In this document: positions 19,393-27,257 of the stretch, in pieces
Numbering within the stretch: position 1 is the first letter of the stretch
Layout: the number at the start of each line of letters is the position of its first letter
Source of the DNA: Roseivirga echinicomitans
GTDB taxonomy: Bacteria > Bacteroidota > Bacteroidia > Cytophagales > Cyclobacteriaceae
DNA length: 64,000 nt
Reading direction: 5' to 3'
NCBI RefSeq assembly: GCF_001592935.1
Contig: NZ_LRDB01000012.1
Coordinates: forward strand, 62,001 to 126,000
Translations under genes and position numbers: made by a program
The notes under the pieces: model-generated
The model's input: the letters and a program-made list of their open reading frames with translations, nothing else
Databases searched by the model: none
Told to the model about the DNA's origin: nothing

Positions 19393-19432
19393 AAATGTCT
19401 TGGGCCTGCTTTTGGCTCAGGACATTTTTTTT
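19393..19432 (+). terminator. Rho-independent terminator after icd
   Basis: A 14-bp stem (19393-19406 with 19414-19427, two G-U pairs) encloses a 7-base loop, and the sequence continues as a run of eight Ts (19425-19432). It stands between the convergent icd and the lipoprotein gene ending at 19447. Confidence 0.85.
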
Positions 19433-19446
19433 GAACTCCTGCCTTA

Positions 19447-19950
19447 TTAGAAATACTCATCAGTATTTATGTTGTATTTGCCATTGTCCTTTAGTGGGTA
19501 TAATTGGTCGTGCTGACCTTTGAAGATGACATCGAAAGAAATGTGCCATTCGCTTTCATTGATTTTTGAAGCAGAGATAATGGCTTTTTCTAAAGTGTAT
19601 TCACTGAATCCACAAAAACAAGACCTGCGATAAGCCGCGTTGATCGACCCATTCTCATCTGTATTAGTGCCGTTATAGGTATATGAGGTACTGCCCTTAG
19701 GTATTTCTAAATAGAACATTTCTGCCAGTTCATCATCAGCGATGTTTTCATCCTCTTCGTGTGCATAAGTGTATTTAAAAACAAGGTTTTCTCCATCCGA
19801 AACCACAGGCACTTTAGGATCATCTACATTATCCGAAATAAATTCTAGTTTACGTCCCGCCTGGAACGCTCTGTATATTTGTGATGGGTTTTCGTTTCCA
19901 CAAGAAGAAAGAATAAATACGAGTAAAGAGAAGGCGATTAGATTTTTCAT
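19447..19950 (-). CDS. Hypothetical lipoprotein with CFC motif
   Basis: This 167-residue protein has a clear type II signal (MKNLIAFSLLVFILSSC, Cys17). The mature part is polar and beta-rich, with one cysteine pair in RRSCFCGFSEYTLEKA around residues 109-124. I do not recognise a family. The CxC could form a disulfide or bind a metal in the periplasm. It is a stand-alone gene, convergent with icd. Confidence 0.7.
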   Translation of the reverse strand: MKNLIAFSLLVFILSSCGNENPSQIYRAFQAGRKLEFISDNVDDPKVPVVSDGENLVFKYTYAHEEDENIADDELAEMFYLEIPKGSTSYTYNGTNTDENGSINAAYRRSCFCGFSEYTLEKAIISASKINESEWHISFDVIFKGQHDQLYPLKDNGKYNINTDEYF

Positions 19951-20148
19951 ACCTGTTTAGACACAGAGAGCTTGGATTAGGTTGTCCGTAGGAGTCCTCT
20001 TGTGTTTTTTAGTCAATTCATTTACCTAACTAAACTAGCGTTAAGTCATCCCGTAGGGATCTTTTTCAGTTGAGCAGATAATGGTGTGGTTCTTAATAAA
20101 ACGGACGGAGTCCTTGTGTTCATAGGTAGTCACAGGTCCTGCCTAAGG

Positions 20149-20218
20149 GCAGATAAATCAGAGAACCTGCGATAGTGACTTTGGGTAGATAAACCGGAGG
20201 GTCTGCTACAGTGGTGAC
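20149..20218. repeat. Two degenerate tandem copies, ~35 bp
   Basis: The segments 20149-20180 and 20185-20218 align with about two thirds identity (GCAGATAAATCAGAGAACCT against GTAGATAAACCGGAGGGTCT, then TGCGATAGTGAC against GCTACAGTGGTGAC). They lie in the 297-base gap between the lipoprotein and tdh, in a stretch with several other short echoes (GGAGTCCTCTTGTG and GGAGTCCTTGTG). Nothing coding is evident there. Confidence 0.4.
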
Positions 20219-20247
20219 CAATTACCAATTAACTAATGAACGAACCC

Positions 20248-21198
20248 CTAAAACTTATCTAAAATTGGAGGTAGGTTTTCAAGGATGTCTTCAGTCATGG
20301 CGTCTAAGCTGAAATCGTGTTTCCAACCCCAGTCGCCTCTCGCTTGAGAATCGTCAATGGTGTTTGGCCAGCTATCGGCTATGGCCTGACGGAAATCTGG
20401 CGCATAATCAATTTCGAATTCAGGCATTTGCTTTTGAATAGAAGTTGCCATTTCTTTAGGCGTAAAGCTAATGGCTGAAAGGTTGTAGCTAGAACGTACT
20501 TTCACTTGCTCTGCGGGTGCTTGCATTAGGTCGATGGTGGCCTTAATCGCATCCGGCATATACATCATTGGCAAGGCCGTGTCTTCCTTTAAGAAACAGG
20601 TGAATTTCTCCCTTTTTAATGCTTTGTGATAAATTTCTACTGCGTAATCCGTGGTCCCACCACCTGGCAAAGATTTGTAACCGATAAGTCCTGGGTATCT
20701 GATACTTCGAACGTCCACTCCGTATTTGTCGAAGTAGTATTCGCACCATCTTTCGCCAGCAAGTTTACTGATGCCATATACCGTGTTGGGGTCTTTCTCA
20801 CAGAACTGAGGAGTATTGTCCAGAGGCGTGTTGGGTCCGAAAACGGCAATGGAACTTGGCCAGTAAATTTTGTCTAGTTTTTTCTCTTTGGCCAATTCCA
20901 ACACATTCAATAAGCTGGTCATGTTCAAGTTCCAAGCCCACTGAGGGTTAGATTCGCCTTTGGCAGAAAGGATGGCCGCCAAATGATAAATCTGAGTGAT
21001 CGAATGTTTTTCAACAACTTCCTTCAGCTGAGCCGCATTCATTACATCTAGTTTTTCGAAAGTAAAACCAGCAATGTTGGCGTGAGGTGAAGAAATATCA
21101 GAAGCAATGATGTTTTCGTTTCCAAAAACCTCACCGAGCGCAATAGTCAGTTCCGATCCTAATTGTCCACTCGCTCCGATGATAAGTACTCTAGTCAT
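20248..21198 (-). CDS. tdh: L-threonine 3-dehydrogenase (short-chain/epimerase-like type)
   Basis: This 316-residue NAD(P)-binding Rossmann protein of the extended SDR family has the dinucleotide motif LIIGASGQLGSEL at residues 4-16. The SDR catalytic set is visible as WPSSIAVFG and VYGISKLAGERW (Tyr-x3-Lys). The segment RYPGLIGYKSLPGGGTTDYAVEIYH is typical of the short-chain threonine dehydrogenases of Flavobacterium and Cytophaga; only part is quoted (PGLIGYKSLPGGGTTDYAVE). It oxidises threonine to 2-amino-3-ketobutyrate. The divergent kbl gene encodes the next enzyme, which supports this assignment over a generic sugar epimerase. Confidence 0.9.
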   Translation of the reverse strand: MTRVLIIGASGQLGSELTIALGEVFGNENIIASDISSPHANIAGFTFEKLDVMNAAQLKEVVEKHSITQIYHLAAILSAKGESNPQWAWNLNMTSLLNVLELAKEKKLDKIYWPSSIAVFGPNTPLDNTPQFCEKDPNTVYGISKLAGERWCEYYFDKYGVDVRSIRYPGLIGYKSLPGGGTTDYAVEIYHKALKREKFTCFLKEDTALPMMYMPDAIKATIDLMQAPAEQVKVRSSYNLSAISFTPKEMATSIQKQMPEFEIDYAPDFRQAIADSWPNTIDDSQARGDWGWKHDFSLDAMTEDILENLPPILDKF

Positions 21199-21285
21199 TT
21201 GCTTCTTAGTTTTAGTTGTAATCGTTGAATCAGAAATCTATTCTTCTTTTTCTGCTTAAAGAACAGAAAGTTTCTGAACGGTAGG

Positions 21286-21302
21286 AACCTCTTGAGGAGG
21301 TT
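21286..21302. promoter_or_regulatory. Inverted repeat in the tdh/kbl divergent region
   Basis: AACCTC-N5-GAGGTT is a perfect 6-bp inverted repeat in the 223-base region between divergent tdh and the kbl operon. It could be an operator coordinating the two sides or a small hairpin in the tdh leader; the sequence alone cannot decide. Confidence 0.3.
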
Positions 21303-21406
21303 AAGTCCTCAAAAGGCGCTACCATTTTGTGCTGCAATATTAGCGAATGCAATAGAATAAGTAAAACCTTTGCCGACACGAATAGTCGTTCGGAACCCAT
21401 ATTTTT

Positions 21407-21414
21407 TATATTTG
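21407..21414 (+). promoter_or_regulatory. Candidate -7 element (TAnnTTTG) for the 87-aa/kbl operon
   Basis: TATATTTG matches TAnnTTTG perfectly, but only seven bases separate it from the ATG at 21422. If used, transcription would start at or next to the A of the ATG, producing a leaderless mRNA. Confidence 0.4.
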
Positions 21415-21421
21415 CATTGCA

Positions 21422-21685
21422 ATGGAAATCAAGGACTTTGAAACTTATTTAAAAGACAAGAAAATTGACTCGGCTGCCTTTCAAAAAGGGGAGCCAGAAC
21501 AATGGGGTAAATTCAAAGCTTTGTATGACCAAATGCATCCAAATAGCTTTACAGCTCAGAAATTATACCTGATCAATCCTATTAGGCGAGCATTTCCATT
21601 AAAGGAAGAAGTGCTGGAAAAGGCAGCGCCAACAGCGCAAGCCCGACCTAAAGTGATGATGAGACCCAAACCGAAAACAAATTAA
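21422..21685 (+). CDS. Small hypothetical protein in the kbl operon
   Basis: This 87-residue soluble protein has an acidic, helical first half ([20 protein letters not shown]), a conserved-looking middle ([22 protein letters not shown]) and a basic Pro-rich tail ([13 protein letters not shown]). No domain is recognised. It ends two bases before the kbl ATG, so cotranslation is likely. It could be a regulator or assembly partner of the threonine-degrading enzymes, which is a guess from location only. Codon use and the tight operon spacing argue that it is a real gene. Confidence 0.75.
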   Translation: MEIKDFETYLKDKKIDSAAFQKGEPEQWGKFKALYDQMHPNSFTAQKLYLINPIRRAFPLKEEVLEKAAPTAQARPKVMMRPKPKTN

Positions 21686-21687
21686 TT

Positions 21688-22881
21688 ATGTTCGATACAC
21701 TCCAACCCAAACTTCAGGCTGAACTAGCAGAAATTAAAGAAGCCGGACTTTATAAAAAAGAAAGAATCATTACCACTCCCCAAGCGGCCGACATCAAAAC
21801 TGCTGATGGAAGAGAAGTAATCAACTTTTGTGCGAATAACTACTTAGGCTTATCATCTCACCCAAGGGTGCTTGAGGCGGCCAAGAAGGCCATTGATACG
21901 CATGGCTTCGGTATGTCTTCTGTTCGTTTTATTTGTGGAACACAAGATATTCACAAGGAGCTAGAGCAAAAGATTTCAGAATTTTTGGGCATGGAAGATA
22001 CCATTCTTTATGCCGCGGCTTTCGATGCGAATGGTGGTGTTTTTGAGCCATTGCTGGGTGCTGAAGACGCCATTATTTCGGATGCGCTAAACCATGCTTC
22101 TATTATTGATGGTGTACGTTTGTGTAAAGCGATGCGTTTCCGTTATGATCATAATGACATGGACAGCCTTGAGCAGCAATTGAAAGATGCTGACGCTAAG
22201 GGAGCGAAGAATAAGATCATTGTGACTGATGGTGTTTTCTCAATGGATGGCACTATTGCACAATTAGATAAAATCTGTGATTTGGCCGATAAATACAAAG
22301 CTTTGGTAATGACAGACGAATGTCATTCAACAGGTTTTATGGGCAAAACGGGTAGAGGCGTTCATGAATTCAGAAACTGCATGGGTCGTGTAGATATTAT
22401 CACTGGCACATTGGGTAAAGCCCTAGGTGGTGCTTCTGGTGGGTTTACCTCAGCTAAAAAAGAAGTGATTGAAATCCTTCGTCAGCGCTCAAGACCTTAT
22501 TTATTCTCTAACACTTTGGCGCCTTCTATTGTGGGTGCGTCCATCGCGGTATTCGATATGCTTTCTGAAGCCACCACCCTTCGCGATAAATTGGAGGAAA
22601 ACACCAAGTACTTCAGAAGTAAAATGACTGAAGCTGGCTTTGATATTAAGCCGGGCGAGCACGCTATTGTGCCTGTAATGCTTTACGATGCTAAATTGGC
22701 CCAAAAAATGGCCGATGCACTTTTAGAAAAAGGCATTTACGTAATTGGCTTCTTCTTCCCTGTAGTGGCGAAAGGCCAAGCCAGAATTAGAGTTCAAGTT
22801 TCTGCGGGGCATGAAAGACATCATTTAGACAAAGCCATTCAAGCCTTTACCGAAGTAGGTAAAGATTTAGGGGTGATTTAA
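21688..22881 (+). CDS. kbl: Glycine C-acetyltransferase (2-amino-3-ketobutyrate CoA ligase)
   Basis: This 397-residue PLP enzyme belongs to the alpha-oxoamine synthase family. Characteristic segments are [36 protein letters not shown], the PLP ring-contact motif [11 protein letters not shown], and the Schiff-base lysine in [13 protein letters not shown]. It splits 2-amino-3-ketobutyrate with CoA to glycine and acetyl-CoA. Together with divergent tdh it makes the complete threonine dehydrogenase route. The family also includes serine palmitoyltransferase and KAPA synthase, but the KBL-type motifs and the tdh neighbour favour kbl. Confidence 0.93.
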   Translation: MFDTLQPKLQAELAEIKEAGLYKKERIITTPQAADIKTADGREVINFCANNYLGLSSHPRVLEAAKKAIDTHGFGMSSVRFICGTQDIHKELEQKISEFLGMEDTILYAAAFDANGGVFEPLLGAEDAIISDALNHASIIDGVRLCKAMRFRYDHNDMDSLEQQLKDADAKGAKNKIIVTDGVFSMDGTIAQLDKICDLADKYKALVMTDECHSTGFMGKTGRGVHEFRNCMGRVDIITGTLGKALGGASGGFTSAKKEVIEILRQRSRPYLFSNTLAPSIVGASIAVFDMLSEATTLRDKLEENTKYFRSKMTEAGFDIKPGEHAIVPVMLYDAKLAQKMADALLEKGIYVIGFFFPVVAKGQARIRVQVSAGHERHHLDKAIQAFTEVGKDLGVI

Positions 22882-22945
22882 TAAAATCAGTCCGTTCATC
22901 ACTATTTGAATATGCCCTATAGTCTGTTGTAGATTATATTGGTAT

Positions 22946-24118
22946 ATGAAGAAATTTTATGATCAAATAAAGCTAATTCGAAGTATACAAACCTTAGTGA
23001 TCATGTGCCTTTTCTCTGCTCAAGTTATTGGGCAGGGAAAAGTCTCGGACTCCTTCGTGTCCTATGACCTGAGCAAGAATGACAGAAAAATTAAGCTCAC
23101 GAACCTTATTGAAGAAGTTGAATTTATTCGACTAGAAGAAACATCAGAGTCTTTATTAGGGAGTGTTGGAGATGTCCATGTAGTCGGAGATAAGTTCGTC
23201 TTTATGGGCAATAGCCTCAAAGGCGATATCTTCGTATTTAACGATCAGGGTAAGCTCATTAATCGAATCAACCGACAAGGAATTGCTCCAGAAGAATATC
23301 CTGCTATCAAAGACATTTGGATAGAAGGCAACTTAATAGCTGTCCATACTTCATTAAATGACATCAAACGCTATCGGCTCAACGGTGATTTCGCGAGTAG
23401 CAATAAACTAAAATTGACTACGGGGCATGCTTTGGGTAATTCTGAAAACTATTTCCTCGATATGAACTTCAACAGTCTTGAAGATCAGTCCAAGTATAAA
23501 GTGGTAAGACTTGATGGGAATATGGGCATTACTGGAAAGTATTTGCCATTTACGAAAGCTCCCGTTGCCACCATGTTTTCACCAAGTCCACTGTTTGAGT
23601 ATAAGAAGTCAATTGGCTACTATAGAGCGTATTCTGATACTGTCTATTTTTATCAGAATGATAGATTCGTTCCATTTATACATTTCGAATTTGGCAACAA
23701 TTGGCATTGGGACGATTACGATCCATTTGGCCCTGATGTGATCAAAGGCTTAAGAGAAGGAGAGAAGGTTTGGTCAATTAAGCCTAAAGTAGGTTCACGG
23801 TATATTATTACCTCATCCCTTTATGGTAAAAGTGGCAAGCTAAGGCTGGAACATGTCATTGACAGAAGGGATTCTGAAATCATTCTCATTGATCTTGAAA
23901 GGTCCTCAAAAAAAGAACCCTTCGATTTACAGGTGAGCCATTGGGAGTCTGATGATACATTTTATGCCTTTCTTCCTGCACTGGATGCCGTTGGATTGGT
24001 GTCTGAAGCCAGTTCAAAGTTTTGGTCTTTCCGTGGAGGTACCAGTTTAGAAGAAATAGCATCGTCCGAAAACCCAGTTTTGGTGCGCATCAGTATCAAA
24101 GACTTTTCAAAAAAATGA
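22946..24118 (+). CDS. 6-bladed beta-propeller protein, copy 1 (non-lipidated)
   Basis: This 390-residue protein is related to the eight lipoproteins downstream. It has a type I signal peptide (TLVIMCLFSAQVIGQ) instead of a lipobox, so it is probably periplasmic or secreted. Family landmarks are VEFIRLEETSESLLGSVG, a blade of the form DIFVFNDQGKLINRINRQG and APEEYPAI (the family's GPEEY). The C-terminal hallmark is partly preserved (GGTSLEEIASSENPVLVRIS), but the final MWVKFKE is replaced by RISIKDFSKK. It is 64 bases after kbl and separated from the main array by a reverse-strand gene; it looks like the oldest or most diverged copy. Ligand unknown. Confidence 0.8.
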   Translation: MKKFYDQIKLIRSIQTLVIMCLFSAQVIGQGKVSDSFVSYDLSKNDRKIKLTNLIEEVEFIRLEETSESLLGSVGDVHVVGDKFVFMGNSLKGDIFVFNDQGKLINRINRQGIAPEEYPAIKDIWIEGNLIAVHTSLNDIKRYRLNGDFASSNKLKLTTGHALGNSENYFLDMNFNSLEDQSKYKVVRLDGNMGITGKYLPFTKAPVATMFSPSPLFEYKKSIGYYRAYSDTVYFYQNDRFVPFIHFEFGNNWHWDDYDPFGPDVIKGLREGEKVWSIKPKVGSRYIITSSLYGKSGKLRLEHVIDRRDSEIILIDLERSSKKEPFDLQVSHWESDDTFYAFLPALDAVGLVSEASSKFWSFRGGTSLEEIASSENPVLVRISIKDFSKK

Positions 24119-24143
24119 AAATCTCTTATGGTTTTTAGTGAAG

Positions 24144-24174
24144 AAGCCATTGGGTTCAATCCAATGGCTTTTTT
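24144..24174 (+). terminator. Rho-independent terminator between convergent genes
   Basis: A perfect 10-bp stem (24144-24153 with 24161-24170) and a 7-base loop run into six Ts (24169-24174). It serves propeller copy 1. It could also act in reverse for the DUF2892 gene, whose stop codon is right beside it, though its A-tract is weak. Confidence 0.8.
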
Positions 24175-24177
24175 ATG

Positions 24178-24384
24178 TTACTTTTTTGCTGGACAGGTAT
24201 TGATTCCCACAAGCGTATAAAGTGGGCAAAAACTCAACAAGCTGGTCAGAAGAAATACTGCAGCCACCACCAATAATACAATGCCCAAAGTGCCCGTCAC
24301 TATGTTGCCAAAATAAAGTATCGCAATAGCAACGATTAGTAAAATTCTTACTGCTCTGTCTGCACTTCCCATGTTCTTTTTCAT
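24178..24384 (-). CDS. DUF2892/YgaP-like small membrane protein
   Basis: This 68-residue protein starts at the ATG at 24384 (MKKNMGSADRAVRILL); an upstream ATG at 24453 would add 23 polar residues not seen in the family. The hallmarks are the N-terminal GSADRAVRI, two membrane helices (LLIVAIAILYFGNIVTG and IVLLVVAAVFLLTSLLSF) and the C-terminal CPLYTLVGINTC. The pattern matches the DUF2892 domain, found alone or attached to rhodanese domains. Its function is unknown. It interrupts the plus-strand propeller genes in the opposite orientation. Confidence 0.85.
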   Translation of the reverse strand: MKKNMGSADRAVRILLIVAIAILYFGNIVTGTLGIVLLVVAAVFLLTSLLSFCPLYTLVGINTCPAKK

Positions 24385-24778
24385 AATTTCAATAGTTAGA
24401 TGGTTTCGAATAAAAGCACAATCCCTGTGATGATTATCAGACGCAATCCGCAAACGATCAGCAGCTTAAAATGCTTTTGCTTTCATATCATGAAGTTAGT
24501 GGGTATCCCTTTACCGAATACTGATATAAGTCATGTTGAAAGGAGATTTAATCACTGGTTTAGGCCTTGCGAGAAAATGACAATGGGCGTCATTTGGCTA
24601 TAATGTCACTTGGGGTCGCTGTTGTGTTTTTTTTCTTATTCCAAGCTGAAAACTATAGAATACACAAAATCAAATTTGATCTGTTATTCTTTTGAAACGA
24701 CTATTCTTTTAGTTATCCTTGTTAGTGAATGTTTGATTTATTAATCAAGCTCAAACTTCCTTCAATCTCAAAAAAACT
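24385..24778. other. 394-base intergenic region upstream of the propeller array
   Basis: No credible gene is seen; a 67-codon plus-strand frame at 24400-24603 has no family resemblance or plausible start context. The region contains a perfect palindrome TTGATT-TATT-AATCAA at 24733-24748, 31 bases before the first lipoprotein ATG. A second inverted repeat ATGAC-N7-GTCAT lies around 24577-24593. Both could be regulatory sites for the array. Confidence 0.5.
24733..24748. promoter_or_regulatory. Palindrome upstream of the lipoprotein array
   Basis: TTGATT-TATT-AATCAA is a perfect 6+6 inverted repeat ending 30 bases before the ATG of copy 2. It may be an operator for the whole array, since later spacers are short and lack it. 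It may equally be an AT-rich chance palindrome. Confidence 0.35.
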
Positions 24779-25936
24779 ATGAAGCAGTTCATCCTATTTT
24801 TGTTTATTCTGTTGGTCGCATTTTCATGCTCAAAAAACACGACCAAAAAAGAAAGTGAATCCGTAGTGGTTACGGATGACTTTAAGTCTTACCGTTTGGA
24901 TATTGACCTCCCTGTAGAGCGTTTTTCCGATTTAATTGAATCGGTGGAGTTGGTGCGGATGGAGGAAACCGATAACTCATTATTGTCTTATATCTATGCC
25001 ATCGATCATACGAAAGGCGAATTGGTGTTCACCAGTGGAAGAGAAGATGATGTATTTGTTTTTGACTTGAAGGGAAATTTTGTTCGCAAGATCAATAGGA
25101 AAGGAGAAGGCCCAGAGGAATACTTAGACATTACCGACCTGTGGCTTGAAGGTGATACTTTGGTGATTTATTCGAAGAATCAACTTACGGTTAAGCGCTA
25201 CAAGTTAGATGGTGATTTTATCCGGTCTGAAAGGTTGCCGTTGTCTCCTGGTCACATCTATAGTTATAATGGGGGTTATGCAATGGAGATGAATTACAGG
25301 TTAATAAACGACTCTTTGCGCTTTAGATATGCCACACTGGATAAGGACTTAAAACCAGATGGCATGTATTTAACAGTGGACAACCGACTGTCAGTTGGTC
25401 TTGCATTAAGTACCAACGCGGTAGTCCCTTACAAGGATGGGGTGACGCTGCATAGAGCAATGAGCGACACCGTGCATTATTTGAGCGATAAAGGCTTTAC
25501 TCCACTCTTACACTTGAACTTTGGTAACGATTGGTACTGGAAAGAGAGCCGAGATGTTACAGAGCAGTTTGTTTCAGAAATGGGAAACACTGAGAAGGTT
25601 TGGTCTGCCGATGCCAAGATTGGAGCAGATCGAATTTGGGTGCTACCATATACAGGTTCCGTTGAAGGGAGGGTATCACCAAATTTTTTTATTGACCGTG
25701 GCACAGGAGCTGTTCATAATGTGGATATGAGAAAGGCAGATAAGTCTAACAGTGTGGCAATCGCCCTACGTTGGGACAATGAGCAAATGATATTTACCAT
25801 TCAATCTCCAGACGTAGCCTCTTTTCTCTCCGAACTTAACGAAGACCAAATCAAATACCGCCAAGGCACTACCTTAGAAGAAATAGAATCCTCTGAAAAC
25901 CCGGTGCTGATGTGGGTGAAGTTTAAGGAGGAGTAG
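24779..25936 (+). CDS. 6-bladed beta-propeller lipoprotein, copy 2
   Basis: This 385-residue lipoprotein (lipobox VAFSC, Cys17) is the first member of the uninterrupted tandem array. It has the family N-module ESVELVRMEETDNSLLSYIY, the blade VFVFDLKGNFVRKINRKGEG followed by GPEEYLDITDLWLEGDTLVI, and the end module TTLEEIESSENPVLMWVKFK. These features correspond to the Bacteroidota 6-bladed beta-propeller family (PF17170-like, formerly DUF5128). Such propellers normally bind ligands or partners in the envelope; the substrate is unknown. The C-terminal 24 codons are nearly identical to those of copies 3-5. Confidence 0.85.
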   Translation: MKQFILFLFILLVAFSCSKNTTKKESESVVVTDDFKSYRLDIDLPVERFSDLIESVELVRMEETDNSLLSYIYAIDHTKGELVFTSGREDDVFVFDLKGNFVRKINRKGEGPEEYLDITDLWLEGDTLVIYSKNQLTVKRYKLDGDFIRSERLPLSPGHIYSYNGGYAMEMNYRLINDSLRFRYATLDKDLKPDGMYLTVDNRLSVGLALSTNAVVPYKDGVTLHRAMSDTVHYLSDKGFTPLLHLNFGNDWYWKESRDVTEQFVSEMGNTEKVWSADAKIGADRIWVLPYTGSVEGRVSPNFFIDRGTGAVHNVDMRKADKSNSVAIALRWDNEQMIFTIQSPDVASFLSELNEDQIKYRQGTTLEEIESSENPVLMWVKFKEE

Positions 25937-25937
25937 T

Positions 25938-25954
25938 TAGTACATAGTATTTAG
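25938..25954 (+). repeat. Array spacer repeat, copy A
   Basis: TAGTACATAGTATTTAG occurs just after the stop of copy 2. The same 17-mer, or a one-base variant, follows copies 3, 4 and 5 at nearly the same distance from the stop codon, so it moved with the genes during duplication. Confidence 0.8.
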
Positions 25955-25970
25955 TAGCTAGTTTTTAGAA

Positions 25971-27143
25971 ATGAAGAATAAATTATTCGGCTTTTTGATG
26001 CTTGTGATTGTTGTTTTAGGCTGCGCTGAAAAGGGAGGTACTAGCGACAAGGAAGCTGTCAATCTGGATGAATTCAGGTCTTATCATTTGGATATAAATC
26101 AACCCAAAGAGCGCTTTTCAAACCTAGTAGAATCGGTCGAAATTGTAAAACTTGAAGAAACGGACAATTCACTTTTGTCTGACGTGTCAAACCTTAAAAA
26201 AACTGATGACTATTTGGTGTTTTTGAGCGGAGGAGGGGCTAATGCCTATGTATTTGATTTGGCTGGAAACCTAGTTAATAAAGTAAATAGAAAAGGAAAT
26301 GGGCCTGAAGAATATACTGGAATAGATGATATGTGGTTGGTGGGTGACACACTATCAATTTATTCTAAAATTGACACCAAGGTGAACAGGTATACCATTG
26401 ATGGAAGCTTTATTGATTCGAAAAAATTACCATATCAGGTTGGTCATGTTCTTGGTCATGTTCTTGGTTATGAAAATGGTTATGCCATGGATATGAACTA
26501 TGAGTTGATAGATGATTCTGCTAGGTTTAGATATGCATTTTTAGACGAAAATTTAAAAGTAGATGCAACCTATTTACCTTATAAAACTTCGCCTTCCTTC
26601 ACTATCTACAAAAACTTTCAGACCGTCTCTCCTTATAATAATGGGGTGCTGTTTTTTCGAATGCTAAGTGATACAATATATTTTTTAAAGGATCAGGAGT
26701 TTGAGCCTATTGCTCATTTAGATTTTGGTAAAGAATGGTTTTGGAGAGGTAAGGGGGAAGTTAGCGCTAAATATATTGAAGAGCTTCAAAATCATGATGG
26801 CATATGGGATGCCATTATGTATATGGGAGAAAAGTACATTTATGTCATGGGACTAGGGAGTTTTGGAAGCACAACTAGCTCACCATTTTTTTTGATCAAT
26901 AGAGCTACAGACGAAACACATAATCTTGATTTTCGAAAGCAAGGAGATACTAAATTTAGCATAAAGGCCGAAGGCTGGGATAAAGAAAAAATGATTTTCT
27001 CAATTCAATCTACGCAAATAGCCTCCTTTCTCTCAGAACTGGAAGACAGTCAAATCAAATTTCGCGAAGGCACCACTTTAGAAGAAATTGAGTCTTCAGA
27101 GAACCCGGTATTGATGTGGGTGAAGTTTAAGGAGGGGTATTGA
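25971..27143 (+). CDS. 6-bladed beta-propeller lipoprotein, copy 3
   Basis: This 390-residue paralogue has lipobox VVLGC (Cys18). Its first ~25 codons (MKNKLFGFLMLV..., then CAEKGG) are close to copies 5 and 6, indicating recent duplication or gene conversion at the 5' end. Family motifs are VEIVKLEETDNSLLSDVS, KVNRKGNGPEEYTGIDDMWL and TTLEEIESSENPVLMWVKFK. Residues near 160 contain HVLGHVLG, produced by a perfect 12-bp tandem duplication in the DNA. The 3' module ends in KEGY, against KEE in its neighbours. Confidence 0.85.
   Translation: MKNKLFGFLMLVIVVLGCAEKGGTSDKEAVNLDEFRSYHLDINQPKERFSNLVESVEIVKLEETDNSLLSDVSNLKKTDDYLVFLSGGGANAYVFDLAGNLVNKVNRKGNGPEEYTGIDDMWLVGDTLSIYSKIDTKVNRYTIDGSFIDSKKLPYQVGHVLGHVLGYENGYAMDMNYELIDDSARFRYAFLDENLKVDATYLPYKTSPSFTIYKNFQTVSPYNNGVLFFRMLSDTIYFLKDQEFEPIAHLDFGKEWFWRGKGEVSAKYIEELQNHDGIWDAIMYMGEKYIYVMGLGSFGSTTSSPFFLINRATDETHNLDFRKQGDTKFSIKAEGWDKEKMIFSIQSTQIASFLSELEDSQIKFREGTTLEEIESSENPVLMWVKFKEGY
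26442..26465 (+). repeat. 12-bp in-frame tandem duplication inside copy 3
   Basis: GGTCATGTTCTT occurs twice back to back (26442-26453, 26454-26465) and adds four residues (HVLG) absent from the other paralogues at this place. It looks like a slippage event. Confidence 0.85.
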
Positions 27144-27155
27144 GAAGAGCGTATT

Positions 27156-27172
27156 TAGTACATAGTATTGAG
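27156..27172 (+). repeat. Array spacer repeat, copy B
   Basis: TAGTACATAGTATTGAG follows copy 3 and differs from copy A in one base. An AGTAACTAGATTTTAGAAAG tail after it resembles the AGTAGCTAGTTTTTAGAAAT tail after copy A. Here the echo is followed by about 75 further bases before the next start. Confidence 0.75.
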
Positions 27173-27257
27173 TAACTAGATTTTAGAAAGATGGCAAGTC
27201 ATCGAATATAGAGGGCATCCTGAAAATCCTTCCAAATTGAGTTTGATGATTAGATAA

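Noticed and set aside
24400-24603. 67-codon plus-strand frame before the propeller array
   Set aside because: No recognisable domain, poor composition for a protein, and it overlaps the promoter side of the DUF2892 gene.
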